In this document: one piece after another, positions 48,132 through 57,254 of the stretch
Numbering within the stretch: the first letter of the stretch is position 1
Layout: each line of letters opens with the position of its first letter
Source: Actinomadura sp. DC4
Lineage (GTDB): Bacteria; Actinomycetota; Actinomycetes; Streptosporangiales; Streptosporangiaceae
Direction of reading: 5' to 3'
Length of the DNA: 64,000 nucleotides
Assembly (NCBI RefSeq): GCF_030406325.1
Contig: NZ_JAUEQY010000004.1
Coordinates: 248,001 to 312,000 of the forward strand
Notes under the pieces: generated by a model
Seen by the model: the letters and a program-made list of their open reading frames with translations, nothing else
Database searches by the model: none
What the model was told of the DNA's origin: nothing
Program-made: the position numbers and the translations under genes

Positions 48132-50213
48132 CTAAAGGGCCTTCTTGAGGAAGTCGACCTGCAGGAGCATGAGGTTCTCCGCGACGACCTCCTGCGCCGC
48201 GATGTGCGTGACGCCCGACAGCGGCAGCACGCTGTGCGGAAGGCCGGCCGAGAGCAGCGCCGAGGAGAACCGCAGCGTGTGCGCCACCACGACGTTGTCG
48301 TCGGCCAGCCCGTGGATGACCATCAGCGGCCGCATCGCGCCCGGATCGACCTCGGCGGCGGCGCGGATCAGGCTCGCCCGGTCGTACGGCTCCGGGTCCT
48401 CGGACGGGTCGCCGAGGTAACGCTCGGTGTAGTGGGTGTCGTACAGCGTCCAGTCGGTGACCGGGGCGCCCGCCACCGCGGCGTGGAACACGTCGGGACG
48501 GCGCAGCACCGCCAGCGCCGCGAGGTAGCCGCCGAAGGACCAGCCGCGGATCGCCACGCGCGACAGGTCGAGCGGGAAGTGCTCGGCCGCGGCGTGCAGG
48601 GCGGCCACCTGGTCCTCCAGCACCGGACCGACCACGTCGCGGTGGATCGCGCGCTCCCAGGCCGGGCCGCGGGCCGGGGTGCCGCGCCCGTCGGCGACGA
48701 CGACGGCGAAACCCTGGTCGGCGAGCCACTGCGACTCGGCGAAGGCGCGCCGTGTGGCGAGCACGCGCTGCGCGTGCGGGCCGCCGTACGGATCCATGAG
48801 GACGGGCAGCGGCTCGTCGCCGGTGTAGCCGGCGGGCAACAGCACGGCGGTGCGGATCTCCCGCTCGCCGGCCCGGATCAGGTTGACGTTCACCTCGACG
48901 GCGGGCGTCTCGGCGTGCGAGACGATCTCTCCGAGGGCCTTGCCGGCCCGCAGGACCGTCGTCCGGTTGCCGAACCGGTCGAGCCGGCCGCCGGTGATCA
49001 CGGTCGTGCCGCCCCTGCGCCGCCCGCCGAACACGCCGCTGCCCTCGCTCAGCCGGGTGAGGCCGCTGCCGTCGTAGGCCCACACGTGGACCTCGGTGGG
49101 CTCGTCGGAGGCGGTGAACAGGACCGTGTCGCCGTCCACGTCGAGCACGGAGCGCACCTGGAGCCCGCCCGGGGTCACCGGCTCGCCGTCGACGAGCAGC
49201 CGCCGCGCCACGTCGTCCTCCGACACCCACACGAGGTCGCCGCTCGCGGTGCGGGCCGGGACGCCGGGGACGATGTCGAGCCAGACGTCGTCGGTGTCCT
49301 CACGGACGAGGTCGGTACGCCCGGTGGCCGGGTCGGCGGACAGGATCCGCATGATCTTCTGGTCGCGGGTCTGCACGACGAGCAGGACGCCGCCCGCGCC
49401 CCAGCTCACATCGACGAGGTACGGGAAGGTCTCGCGGTCCCACTCGATCGGCTGCCGTCCGCCGTCGAGGCGCAGCACGACCAGCGAGACGTCGGCGTTG
49501 GGCGTGCCCGCGGCGGGGTAGGCGACCTCCACCGGCGTCCGCTCCGGGTTGGCGGGGTCGGCGATGTGCCAGCGGCGTACCGGGGACTCGTCGACGCGGG
49601 CGGCGATCACCGCCTCGCCGTCCGGGGCCCACCAGAAGCCCCGCATGCGCTGCATCTCCTCCGCGGCGACGAACTCCGCCAGCCCGTAGGAGACCTGGTC
49701 ATCCTCCGGCTCGGCCAGCGCGCGGTCCGCGCCGGACTCCACCTCGATCACGCGCAGGGCGCGGCCGGAGACGTACGCGACACGCCGTCCCGCAGGGTCC
49801 GGGCGCGGGCCGAAGACGGGCGTGGCGGCCTCCAGCGCCCGTGCGCCGGACTCGAGGTCGGTGACGAAGAGCCGCCCGGACAGCGCGAAGACGGCCATCG
49901 TCTGCTCGGCGTCGGTGGCGTACGCGGTGATGCCGCCGGCCTGCTCGCGGGCGCGCTCCCGCCGGGCCCTCTCCTCGGCCGGCAGGTCCTCCTCGCCCGG
50001 TACGTCGAGGGTGCGCGGGTCGACGACGAGACGTTCCTCGCCGGTCGAGCCGTCGCCGACGTCGAGCGTCCACAGGCACGTGACCGGATCGGTGCCGTGT
50101 CGTGACCGCAGGAAGACGACCCGGGCGCCGTCGGACGACACGAGGAAACCGCGTGGAGCGCCGAGGGTGAATCGCCGGGTTAGAGCGCTCTGCCGTGGGA
50201 AACTGATCGCCAT
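48132..50213 (-). CDS. S9-family serine peptidase, DPP-IV-like
   Basis: A 693-residue protein. The N-terminal beta-propeller (~1-440) contains VAAEEMQRMRGFWWAPDG, whose paired Glu recall the N-terminus-binding Glu motif of dipeptidyl peptidase IV. The C-terminal alpha/beta-hydrolase domain has the nucleophile in RGWSFGGYLAAL (Ser near residue 558), Asp in GLADDNV and His in SGVTHIAA. No signal peptide is seen, so it is probably cytoplasmic and may process dipeptides from peptides imported by systems such as the nearby ABC importer. Confidence 0.94.
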   Translation of the reverse strand: MAISFPRQSALTRRFTLGAPRGFLVSSDGARVVFLRSRHGTDPVTCLWTLDVGDGSTGEERLVVDPRTLDVPGEEDLPAEERARRERAREQAGGITAYATDAEQTMAVFALSGRLFVTDLESGARALEAATPVFGPRPDPAGRRVAYVSGRALRVIEVESGADRALAEPEDDQVSYGLAEFVAAEEMQRMRGFWWAPDGEAVIAARVDESPVRRWHIADPANPERTPVEVAYPAAGTPNADVSLVVLRLDGGRQPIEWDRETFPYLVDVSWGAGGVLLVVQTRDQKIMRILSADPATGRTDLVREDTDDVWLDIVPGVPARTASGDLVWVSEDDVARRLLVDGEPVTPGGLQVRSVLDVDGDTVLFTASDEPTEVHVWAYDGSGLTRLSEGSGVFGGRRRGGTTVITGGRLDRFGNRTTVLRAGKALGEIVSHAETPAVEVNVNLIRAGEREIRTAVLLPAGYTGDEPLPVLMDPYGGPHAQRVLATRRAFAESQWLADQGFAVVVADGRGTPARGPAWERAIHRDVVGPVLEDQVAALHAAAEHFPLDLSRVAIRGWSFGGYLAALAVLRRPDVFHAAVAGAPVTDWTLYDTHYTERYLGDPSEDPEPYDRASLIRAAAEVDPGAMRPLMVIHGLADDNVVVAHTLRFSSALLSAGLPHSVLPLSGVTHIAAQEVVAENLMLLQVDFLKKAL

Positions 50214-50324
50214 GCCTCCGATCCTGCCAGCCGGACACGGCCGCCGTGTAGACGGCCGCCGCTTGGATCGAACGGCTACGGTTGCAGTTGCAGTGAACCG
50301 ACGACTTCCCCCACAGGAGCATTG

Positions 50325-51770
50325 ATGCCGGACGGCCGTCCGCTGAAGCCGGGCGACCCGGCTCGGCTGGGCTCGTACACCTTGATCGCACGACTGGGAG
50401 AAGGCGGCCAGGGGGTCGTCTACCTCGGCGAGTCCGAGTCGGGGGACCAGGTCGCGGTCAAGCTGCTCCGGGCCGACCTCGCCGACGACGACACCGCGCG
50501 GAGCCGCTTCCTGCGCGAGCTCGAGGCGGTCAAGCGGGTCGCGCGCTTCTGCACGGCGCAGGTGCTCGACGCCGACGTCGACGGCGACCGGCCCTACATC
50601 GTGAGCGAATACGTCCCCGGCCCGTCGCTGGCCCAGCTCGTCTCGTCCGAGTCACCGCGGTCCGGCGCCGACCTGGAGCGGCTGGCCATCGGCACGGTGA
50701 CGGCGCTGGTCGCCATCCACCAGGCGGGCATCGTGCACCGCGACTTCAAGCCGCAGAACGTCCTGATCGGCCCGGACGGCCCGCGCGTGATCGACTTCGG
50801 CATCGCGCGGGCGCTCGACGCCGCCGCCACGATGACCAACTCGGCCATCGGGACGCCCGCCTACATGTCGCCCGAGCAGCTCACCGCCAAGGAGCTGACG
50901 CCCGCGGCGGACATCTTCTCCTGGGCCTCGACGATGGTCTACGCGGCCACCGGTCAGTCGCCGTTCGGGCAGGACACCGTCATGGCGGTGATCCACCGGA
51001 TCATGAACGAGCCGCCGGACCTCGGCCCGATCGAGGAGCCGCTGCGCGGCATCGTCGCCGACTGCCTGGCCAAGGAGCCGGCGCAGCGCCCGCAGACCCA
51101 GGCGCTCCTGATGCGCCTGCTCGGCGAGGAGGGCCTCACGCCCGCCGGGCCGGCGAGCGCCGACCCGCAGACCGCGATCATGGATCAGGGCGCGGCGTTC
51201 GCCGGCACGGCGGCGGCGGCGTCCTCGGCGTCCTCGGCGTCCTCGGCGTCCTCGGCGTCGTCTGTGGTCCCGCCGACCGCGCCGGTCTCCTACGTCCCGC
51301 CGACCTCGCCGACGCTGCCGCCGGTCGCGACCCAGCCGGGCATCGGCGGATCCGGCCGTACGCTGTCGACCCGCGCGGCCGTGGCGGCCCTGGCCGGGCT
51401 GGTGGTCGCGGTCGGGGTGATCGCGATGGTCGTCTGGGCCGCGTCGAGCGGCAGCGGCCATAAGCCCGGGGGCACCGTGCAGACGCCCGGCCCCTCCAGC
51501 GCGCCCGCGACCTCCGTCGAGCCCAACCAGCCGCTCTCGCCGACCCATCGTCAGCAGGGCGGCTCGGCCCCGCCGGAGAGCGACGAGCCGGAGCCCTCGA
51601 CGTCGCCGCCGGCCACCCACCCGACGGGGCACACCTCCGAACCGGATGATGAGACGACGCCGCCGGACGACGGCGACACCTCCGAGCCCGGCGACGGCGG
51701 AGCCAGCGTCAACCCGGGCAGTGGCGATGGCGGCGATGGCAGGACTCAGCCGGCCGCGCACGCGACCTGA
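50325..51770 (+). CDS. PknB-like membrane Ser/Thr protein kinase
   Basis: A 481-residue kinase: Gly-rich loop LGEGGQGVVYLG, Lys in VAVKLLRA, catalytic loop HRDFKPQNVL, DFGIAR, SPEQL and WASTMVYAATGQSPFG. After the domain (to ~280) a juxtamembrane Ala-Ser-Ser repeat (from four GCGTCCTCG units near 51219-51254) and a Pro-rich stretch lead to one membrane helix (AAVAALAGLVVAVGVIAMVVWAA), then an acidic Pro/Ser/Thr/Gly-rich outer tail without PASTA domains. ATG 50325 has AGGAG five bases upstream. It lies next to mshB in the same direction. Confidence 0.94.
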   Translation: MPDGRPLKPGDPARLGSYTLIARLGEGGQGVVYLGESESGDQVAVKLLRADLADDDTARSRFLRELEAVKRVARFCTAQVLDADVDGDRPYIVSEYVPGPSLAQLVSSESPRSGADLERLAIGTVTALVAIHQAGIVHRDFKPQNVLIGPDGPRVIDFGIARALDAAATMTNSAIGTPAYMSPEQLTAKELTPAADIFSWASTMVYAATGQSPFGQDTVMAVIHRIMNEPPDLGPIEEPLRGIVADCLAKEPAQRPQTQALLMRLLGEEGLTPAGPASADPQTAIMDQGAAFAGTAAAASSASSASSASSASSVVPPTAPVSYVPPTSPTLPPVATQPGIGGSGRTLSTRAAVAALAGLVVAVGVIAMVVWAASSGSGHKPGGTVQTPGPSSAPATSVEPNQPLSPTHRQQGGSAPPESDEPEPSTSPPATHPTGHTSEPDDETTPPDDGDTSEPGDGGASVNPGSGDGGDGRTQPAAHAT

Positions 51771-51781
51771 CAGGGAGATGA

Positions 51782-52630
51782 ATGCCTGACCTGCGAATGC
51801 TGCTCGTGCACGCGCATCCGGACGACGAGTCGATCGAGACCGGCGCCACGATGGCCAAGTACGCGGCCGAGGGCGCGTACGTCTGCCTGGTGACGTGCAC
51901 CCGCGGCGAGGAGGGTGAGGTGATCCCGCCGGATCTTCAGCACCTGACCGGAGACGCGCTGGGCGAGCACCGCACCGGCGAGCTGGCGCGGGCCTGCGCC
52001 GCCCTGGGCGTGGCGGACCAGCGCTATCTCGGCGGCGCGGGGCGCTGGCGCGACTCCGGGATGATGGGCGAGCCCGCCAACAACGACCCGCGCTGCTTCT
52101 GGCGGGCCGACCTCGACGAGGCGACCGCCGAGCTGGTGCGGATCGTCCGCGAGGTGCGCCCGCAGGTCATCGTGACCTACGACGACAACGGCTTCTACGG
52201 CCACCCCGACCACATCCAGGCCCACCGGGTGGCCCGGCGCGCCTTCGACCGGTCCGCCGACCCCTCCTACGGCGAGGGCGAGCCGTGGGCCCCGTCGCGG
52301 CTCTACGCCACCGCGATCCCGCTGTCCACGCTGGCGGCGGAGGTGGGCCGCGGCCCGTTCGAGCGGGTGCGGTCGGTACGGGAGTACGGCTTCGGGGTGC
52401 CGGACGAGCAGGTCACCACCCGCATCGACATCGCGCCCTACCTCCCGGCGAAGGTGGCCGCGATGCGCTCGCACGCCACCCAGATCACCATGGCGCCGCC
52501 CTACTACGCGCTCTCCAACGACGTGGGACTGCCGATCTTCGACGCCGAGTACTACACGCTCCTGGCGGGAGAGCCCGGCGTACCGGGGGATGACGGACGC
52601 GAGACCGGTCTCTTCCACCCGGTAGCCTGA
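51782..52630 (+). CDS. mshB: Mycothiol biosynthesis deacetylase MshB (PIG-L family)
   Basis: A 282-residue zinc deacetylase. The metal motif is [11 protein letters not shown] near the N-terminus with the distal His in [18 protein letters not shown]; the family-specific [14 protein letters not shown] and [16 protein letters not shown] segments are present. It removes the acetyl group from GlcNAc-Ins, the second committed step of mycothiol synthesis, and the presence of this step supports an actinobacterial origin. AGGGAG precedes the ATG. It is followed at 6 bases by a small membrane protein gene often found beside mshB. Confidence 0.93.
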   Translation: MPDLRMLLVHAHPDDESIETGATMAKYAAEGAYVCLVTCTRGEEGEVIPPDLQHLTGDALGEHRTGELARACAALGVADQRYLGGAGRWRDSGMMGEPANNDPRCFWRADLDEATAELVRIVREVRPQVIVTYDDNGFYGHPDHIQAHRVARRAFDRSADPSYGEGEPWAPSRLYATAIPLSTLAAEVGRGPFERVRSVREYGFGVPDEQVTTRIDIAPYLPAKVAAMRSHATQITMAPPYYALSNDVGLPIFDAEYYTLLAGEPGVPGDDGRETGLFHPVA

Positions 52631-52636
52631 CCGGCT

Positions 52637-53083
52637 GTGGAACAGACGACGGGCCCGTACCCTCCCCAGCCCCCGCCCGAGCCCACCCCGGAGCCGGCCT
52701 TCCTGATCGGCCTCGCCTACGGGGTGCTCGCCGTGCTGGGCGTCGTGCTGGGCGTGATCGGGTCGTTCGAGTTCTCGTGGGGCTTCGGCGACGTCCCGGT
52801 GGCGGCGATCCTGCTGTCGGCGGTCAACCTCGCCGCCTTCCGCGCGGCCGGCTGGGCGATGGAGAGCAAGCTCGGCGCGGTCGTCCCGGCCCTGCTGTGG
52901 ATGATCATCTTGGTCGTGCTGTCGAGCCGGCGGCCCGAGGGCGATCTCGTCGTCACCGGTACGGCGGCGGGCTATGTCTACATGTTCGGCGGGGCGGCCG
53001 CCGCCCTGGTCGCGATCGGCTGGACCCGATCCGCCCGCCCGTGGATGCTCAGCGGCGCGCCGAGGGCACCGGAGGCCCGATAA
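52637..53083 (+). CDS. DUF6113-like small membrane protein
   Basis: A 148-residue protein with a Pro-rich N-terminus (PYPPQPPPEPTPEP) and four helices: FLIGLAYGVLAVLGVVLGVIG, VAAILLSAVNLAAFRAAGW, LGAVVPALLWMIILVVLSS and AGYVYMFGGAAAALVAIGW. Placement after mshB is typical of actinobacterial DUF6113-type proteins as I recall them. GTG 52637 is used. Function unknown. Confidence 0.75.
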   Translation: MEQTTGPYPPQPPPEPTPEPAFLIGLAYGVLAVLGVVLGVIGSFEFSWGFGDVPVAAILLSAVNLAAFRAAGWAMESKLGAVVPALLWMIILVVLSSRRPEGDLVVTGTAAGYVYMFGGAAAALVAIGWTRSARPWMLSGAPRAPEAR

Positions 53084-53156
53084 CCGACCGGCCGGTAACA
53101 TCCGGGTGACAGGCCCTTCGCCGGGCGCTTCGAGGCGGTCTGAGGGGGACGATCCG

Positions 53157-53657
53157 ATGTCCGCGGGCGTCGACCCCGGCGAATACCGTCGCGTGGCCGG
53201 GCGATTCGCCACCGGCATCACCGTCGTGACGGCCGTCCTGGACGGCACCGCCCACGCGATGACGGTCAACGCCTTCACGTCCGTCTCGCTGGACCCGCTC
53301 CTCGTGCTCTTCTGCCCCGAGAAGATCGCGCGCTTCCATGACGTCGTGACCGGCGCCGGCGCCTGGGCCGTCTCGGTGCTCGGCGAGGAAGCCGAGGAGA
53401 CCTCACGGTGGTTCGCGACGCGCGGGCGGGAGATCGACGGCCGGCTGAACGGCCGGCCGTCCCACCCGGGCCCCCGCACCGGAGCGCCCATCCTCGACGA
53501 GGCCATCGCGGCCCTCGAGTGCCGTACGCACGCGGTCCACGACGGCGGGGACCACAGCATCGTCGTCGGCGAGGTGCTCGGCGTCAGCAGCCCGGACCCC
53601 GATGGCAGCCCCCTGTTGTACTACGACGGGAGCTACCACCGGGTCCATCCGCGCTGA
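53157..53657 (+). CDS. Flavin reductase domain protein (FMN-binding split barrel)
   Basis: A 166-residue protein, standard for flavin reductase-like proteins: YRRVAGRFATGITVVTAVLDG, AMTVNAFTSVSLDPLLVLFCPEK, AWAVSVLGEE, and a C-terminal IVVGEVLGVSS ... PLLYYDGSYHRV. It probably reduces flavin with NAD(P)H for a partner oxygenase, which is not identifiable here. ATG 53157 has AGGGGGAC upstream. It ends 4 bases before the convergent MFS gene. Confidence 0.92.
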   Translation: MSAGVDPGEYRRVAGRFATGITVVTAVLDGTAHAMTVNAFTSVSLDPLLVLFCPEKIARFHDVVTGAGAWAVSVLGEEAEETSRWFATRGREIDGRLNGRPSHPGPRTGAPILDEAIAALECRTHAVHDGGDHSIVVGEVLGVSSPDPDGSPLLYYDGSYHRVHPR

Positions 53658-53661
53658 GGTG

Positions 53662-55275
53662 TCAGCCGGCGGTCGCCTCGACCGTCTCGGCGGGCCGCGG
53701 CTCGCCGGCCCGTACGTACTTCTTCATCACCAGGCACGACAGAGCGGCCACCACGACGACCACGATCGGCAGGGCCATGGTCGGCTTCATCGCGGTGACG
53801 AAACCGTGGTCGAACACCGCCTTGCCCGCCTTGGCGATCTGGGCGGCGGCGGACTCCGGCAGGTTCCCCGGCACGTTGCGGGGAGCGCCGCTCTGCCCGG
53901 CGCCGACCTCGATGCCGCTCTTGCCGGCGTTCTTGAAGCCCGCGATGAACGGCGCACGGGCCTGGGCCGGGAGCGCCCCGGACCGTACGGTCGCCTCGTG
54001 CCGGAGGGAGCTCGCGAGCTGATTCTGCAGGATGGCGCCCATCGCGGCGCTGCCGACGACCGAGCCGATCTGGCGGATCGTGTTGTAGACGCCGGAGGCG
54101 GCCCCGGCCATCCGCGGCTCGATGCCGCGCATCGCCTCCGTGGCCATCGGCGCGAACACGCAGCCGACGCCGACGCCGGCCACGATGAGGGCCGGCCAGA
54201 AGGCGGGCCAGTCGGTCGTCGGCTCGGCGATCAGGACGATCCAGGCCATGCCGATCGCGTACAGCGTCAGGCCGCCCATCAGGATGAACTTGCCGCCGAT
54301 CCGGTCGGAGAGCCGGCCCGCGACCGGGGCGACGAACATCGAGATCACCGACATCGGCGCCATCACCAGACCGGCCTTGAGCGCGCTGTATCCAAGGACC
54401 GACTGCAGGTAGATGGTCAGCGGCAGGAACATGCCGATCATGCCGACCGAGACGGCGGCGGCGATGAAGTTGAGGATCGTGTAGTTGCGGTCGCGGAAGA
54501 GGGAGAAGGGCACGAGCGGCTCGTTGCCCTGCTGGGTGCGCTGCTGGAACAGGAAGATCACGAGGAGGACGATCGACGCGGCGCCCAGGGCCCAGATCCA
54601 GGCGTTCCACTCGTACCGCTGGCCCTCGGTGAGCGCGAAGCTGAGGCAGAACAGCGCGGCGGTGGCGATGAGCACCCCGCCCAGGTCGAGCCGGTGCTGC
54701 CGCTCCTGCTTCACGGACGGGATGACGGTGACAGCCGCGACGAGGACGATCACGCCGATCGGCAGGTTGACGAAGAAGATCCATCGCCAGTCGAAGGTGC
54801 TGACGAGGAAGCCGCCGAGCGTCGGCCCGGCGATCGTGGCCACGCCGGCGACCGCGCCCCAGATGCCGAGCGCCGTTCCGCGCCGCTGCGGCGGGAACGT
54901 CGCCACGATGATCGCCATGGTCTGCGGCATCAGCATCGCCGCGCCCAGGCCCTGGACGCACCGCGCCGCGATGAGCTCGGCGGCGTTCTGTGAGATGCCG
55001 CACAACAGGCTCGCGACCGTGAAGGCGGCGACGCCGAAGATGAAGATGTTGCGCTGGCCGCGTACGTCACCGAGGCGGCCGGCGGTGATGAGGAGCACGG
55101 CGAGGATGAGCACATAGGCGTTGATCACCCAGAGGATCTCGTCCAGCGACGCGTGCAGTTGGTCGATCATGCTGGGCATCGCGATGTTGACGATGGTCAG
55201 ATCCAGCAGGGTCATGAAGAACCCGAGGCTGAGCGTGAGCAGGATCGCCCACTGATTGCCGTGCCACTTTCTCAT
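53662..55275 (-). CDS. DHA2-family (EmrB/QacA) drug efflux MFS transporter
   Basis: A 537-residue transporter with about 14 helices. LLTLSLGFFMTLLDLTIVNIAMP, the loop LGDVRGQRNIFIFG and RCVQGLGAAMLMPQTMAII are the DHA2 motifs (A and C regions); a long C-terminal loop carries AGQSGAPRNVPGNLPESAA. It is a proton-driven multidrug exporter. ATG 55275 overlaps the PadR stop (ATGA), so the repressor and pump form one unit. Confidence 0.95.
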   Translation of the reverse strand: MRKWHGNQWAILLTLSLGFFMTLLDLTIVNIAMPSMIDQLHASLDEILWVINAYVLILAVLLITAGRLGDVRGQRNIFIFGVAAFTVASLLCGISQNAAELIAARCVQGLGAAMLMPQTMAIIVATFPPQRRGTALGIWGAVAGVATIAGPTLGGFLVSTFDWRWIFFVNLPIGVIVLVAAVTVIPSVKQERQHRLDLGGVLIATAALFCLSFALTEGQRYEWNAWIWALGAASIVLLVIFLFQQRTQQGNEPLVPFSLFRDRNYTILNFIAAAVSVGMIGMFLPLTIYLQSVLGYSALKAGLVMAPMSVISMFVAPVAGRLSDRIGGKFILMGGLTLYAIGMAWIVLIAEPTTDWPAFWPALIVAGVGVGCVFAPMATEAMRGIEPRMAGAASGVYNTIRQIGSVVGSAAMGAILQNQLASSLRHEATVRSGALPAQARAPFIAGFKNAGKSGIEVGAGQSGAPRNVPGNLPESAAAQIAKAGKAVFDHGFVTAMKPTMALPIVVVVVAALSCLVMKKYVRAGEPRPAETVEATAG

Positions 55276-55862
55276 TGCTTCTCCCCGTCTCCGCCGTAAG
55301 GCGGCCGCCAGTCGAGCCGGCGGTCTTTGATGTCCTCGCTCAGCGCTCGCACGAAATCCAGCTCCGAACGCAGGCGGGAGTTCAGGAATTCCACCTCGAT
55401 GACCTGCACCCGCGGGAGTCCCTGCTTGATCAGGCTCTCCACGACCGTGTCGTGCGCGGCCAGCTTCGCCTCCAGGGCGACGGTGCGCCGGTCGAGCAGC
55501 GACGCGGCCTCCGCCGGGGGCAGCATCGCGACGAAGGACAGCGCCATGCCGAAGCAGGGGTACTCCTGGATCGGGCGCATCAGGAACTCCCGGAGCCGCG
55601 AGAGCGCCTCGTCCCGGCCGGTCTCGGTGATCGCGTAGACGGTGCGTTCGGGCCGTCGCCCCTCGCGGCTGGTCTCCACCGGCTCGATCAGTCCCTGCTC
55701 GGTGAGCCGGGCGACCGCGTGGTAGAGCGATCCGTGGGTGACCTTCACGACCTCGTCGATGGCGAACTCGCGGATCCGCTGCTGCATTTCGTACGGGTGC
55801 ATCTGCTCGTCGGAGAGCAGGCGCAGCACCGCCATCTGCAGCGGGGTGAGTGGTCGTGACAT
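55272..55862 (-). CDS. PadR-family transcriptional repressor of the DHA2 pump
   Basis: A 196-residue PadR protein: winged helix LTPLQMAVLRLLSDEQMHPYEMQQRIREFAID ... TVYAITETGRDEALSRL, and a C-terminal helical dimerisation arm (VRALSEDIKDRRLDWRPPYGG). It is cotranscribed with the efflux pump and sits just downstream of a perfect palindrome that overlaps its promoter, the arrangement expected for autorepression relieved by the pump substrate. Confidence 0.94.
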   Translation of the reverse strand: MSRPLTPLQMAVLRLLSDEQMHPYEMQQRIREFAIDEVVKVTHGSLYHAVARLTEQGLIEPVETSREGRRPERTVYAITETGRDEALSRLREFLMRPIQEYPCFGMALSFVAMLPPAEAASLLDRRTVALEAKLAAHDTVVESLIKQGLPRVQVIEVEFLNSRLRSELDFVRALSEDIKDRRLDWRPPYGGDGEKQ

Positions 55863-55888
55863 AGGCGGTGTTCTCTAGTCGGTGCTCA

Positions 55889-55931
55889 ATAGTCCACGTG
55901 GACTATAAGCCTCCGGGCCGGACACTCGCAA
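55889..55931 (-). promoter_or_regulatory. PadR operator-promoter
   Basis: An 18-bp perfect palindrome ATAGTCCACGTGGACTAT (55889-55906) overlaps a minus-strand -10 TATAGT (55902-55907). The -35 TTGCGA (55926-55931) is 18 bases upstream. The palindrome covers the -10 and start region, consistent with repression of padR and the pump. Confidence 0.7.
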
Positions 55932-55954
55932 TCCGATTGATCGCGCGGCCGAAG

Positions 55955-55983
55955 AAGGCCCGGACCGGTGGGGTCCGGGCCTT
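55955..55983 (-). terminator. Hairpin terminator after the ornithine aminotransferase gene
   Basis: AAGGCCCGGACC (55955-55966) and its complement (55972-55983) form a perfect 12-bp stem with a 5-base loop, 14 bases after the rocD stop in transcription order. Confidence 0.75.
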
Positions 55984-55996
55984 CCGCGTGCTTTTC

Positions 55997-57190
55997 TCAG
56001 AGCTCGGCGAGGACCGCCTCGAGGTGGTCGACCGCGTCGTCGAGGTCGGACTTGTCGATCACGAGCGGCGGCGCGAGCCGGAGCGTCGTCTCGTGGGTCT
56101 CCTTGGCGAGCACGCCGCGGTCCATCAGCTTCTCGCTGACCGGCCGCGCCTTGCCGTTGAGCTCGACCCCGGCCCACAGGCCGCGCCCGCGCACCTCGCG
56201 GACCTTCTCGGCCGGCAGCGCGCCGAGACGTGCGTGCAGATGGGCGCCGAGCGTACGGGACCGTTCCTGGAACTCCCCGGTCTTGAGGATCGCGATGACC
56301 TCACGCGCGATCGCGCACGCTAGCGGGTTGCCGCCGAACGTCGAGCCGTGCTGGCCCGGCTTGAAGACGCCGAGGACCTCCTGGTCCGCGACGACGGCGG
56401 AGATCGGCATGATGCCGCCGCCGAGCGCCTTGCCCAGGATGTAGACGTCCGGGACGACGTTCTCGTGCTCGACCGCGAACGTCGTGCCCGTACGGCCGAG
56501 CCCGGACTGGATCTCGTCGGCGAGCATCAGCGCGCCCGCCTCGGTGCAGATCTCGCGCACGGCCGTGAGGAACCCGCTCGGGGGCACGTTGACGCCCGCC
56601 TCGCCCTGGATCGGCTCGACCAGCACGCCCACCGTGTTCGCGTCCACGGCCGCGCGCAGCGCCTCCACGTCGCCGTACGGGACGGTGCGGAAGCCCGGCG
56701 TGAACGGCCCGTAGGAGTTACGGGCGTCCGGGTCGGTGGAGAAGCTGACGATCGTCGTCGTACGGCCGTGGAAGTTGCCCTCGAAGGTGACGATGTTCGC
56801 CTCGTCGGCGGGCACGCCCTTGACCTCGTAACCCCACTTGCGCGCGGTCTTGAGCGCCGTCTCGACGGCCTCGGCGCCGCTGTTCATCGGCAGGACCATG
56901 TCCTTGCCGGCGAGGTCGGCCAGCTCGGCGACGAACGGCCCGAACTGGTCGTGGTCGAACGCCCGGCTGACCAGGGTGACCCGGTCGAGCTGGCGCCTCG
57001 CCGCCTCGATCAGCCGCGGGTTCCGGTGCCCGAAGTTGACCGCGGAGTAGGCGGCGAGCATGTCGAGGTAACGGCGGCCTTCGACGTCGGTCACCCAGGC
57101 GCCTTCGGCCTCGGCGATGACGATCGGCAACGGATGGTAGTTGTGGGCACTGTGCAGCTCCGACAACGCGCGGAGATCGTTTGTGTTCAA
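55997..57190 (-). CDS. rocD: Ornithine aminotransferase (ornithine-oxo-acid transaminase)
   Basis: A 397-residue class III PLP aminotransferase: YHPLPIVIAEAEGAWVTDVEGRRYLD, NSGAEAVETALKTARKWGY, FEGNFHGRTTTIVSFS, LADEIQSGLGRTGTTFA, and PLP Lys in ILGKALGGGIMP. These are diagnostic of ornithine aminotransferase, which makes glutamate-semialdehyde. The start is TTG 57190, chosen because AAGGAG lies six bases upstream and MNTNDLRALSELHSAHNYHP is the expected N-terminus; upstream in-frame ATGs lack ribosome sites. It follows the guanidino-enzyme gene by 64 bases. Confidence 0.95.
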   Translation of the reverse strand: MNTNDLRALSELHSAHNYHPLPIVIAEAEGAWVTDVEGRRYLDMLAAYSAVNFGHRNPRLIEAARRQLDRVTLVSRAFDHDQFGPFVAELADLAGKDMVLPMNSGAEAVETALKTARKWGYEVKGVPADEANIVTFEGNFHGRTTTIVSFSTDPDARNSYGPFTPGFRTVPYGDVEALRAAVDANTVGVLVEPIQGEAGVNVPPSGFLTAVREICTEAGALMLADEIQSGLGRTGTTFAVEHENVVPDVYILGKALGGGIMPISAVVADQEVLGVFKPGQHGSTFGGNPLACAIAREVIAILKTGEFQERSRTLGAHLHARLGALPAEKVREVRGRGLWAGVELNGKARPVSEKLMDRGVLAKETHETTLRLAPPLVIDKSDLDDAVDHLEAVLAEL

Positions 57191-57254
57191 CGGCGGCTCC
57201 TTCGTCGACTCGCGGGGTCTCCGCGAGTGTCCGTTCATCCAGGTTAGAGGGTAT

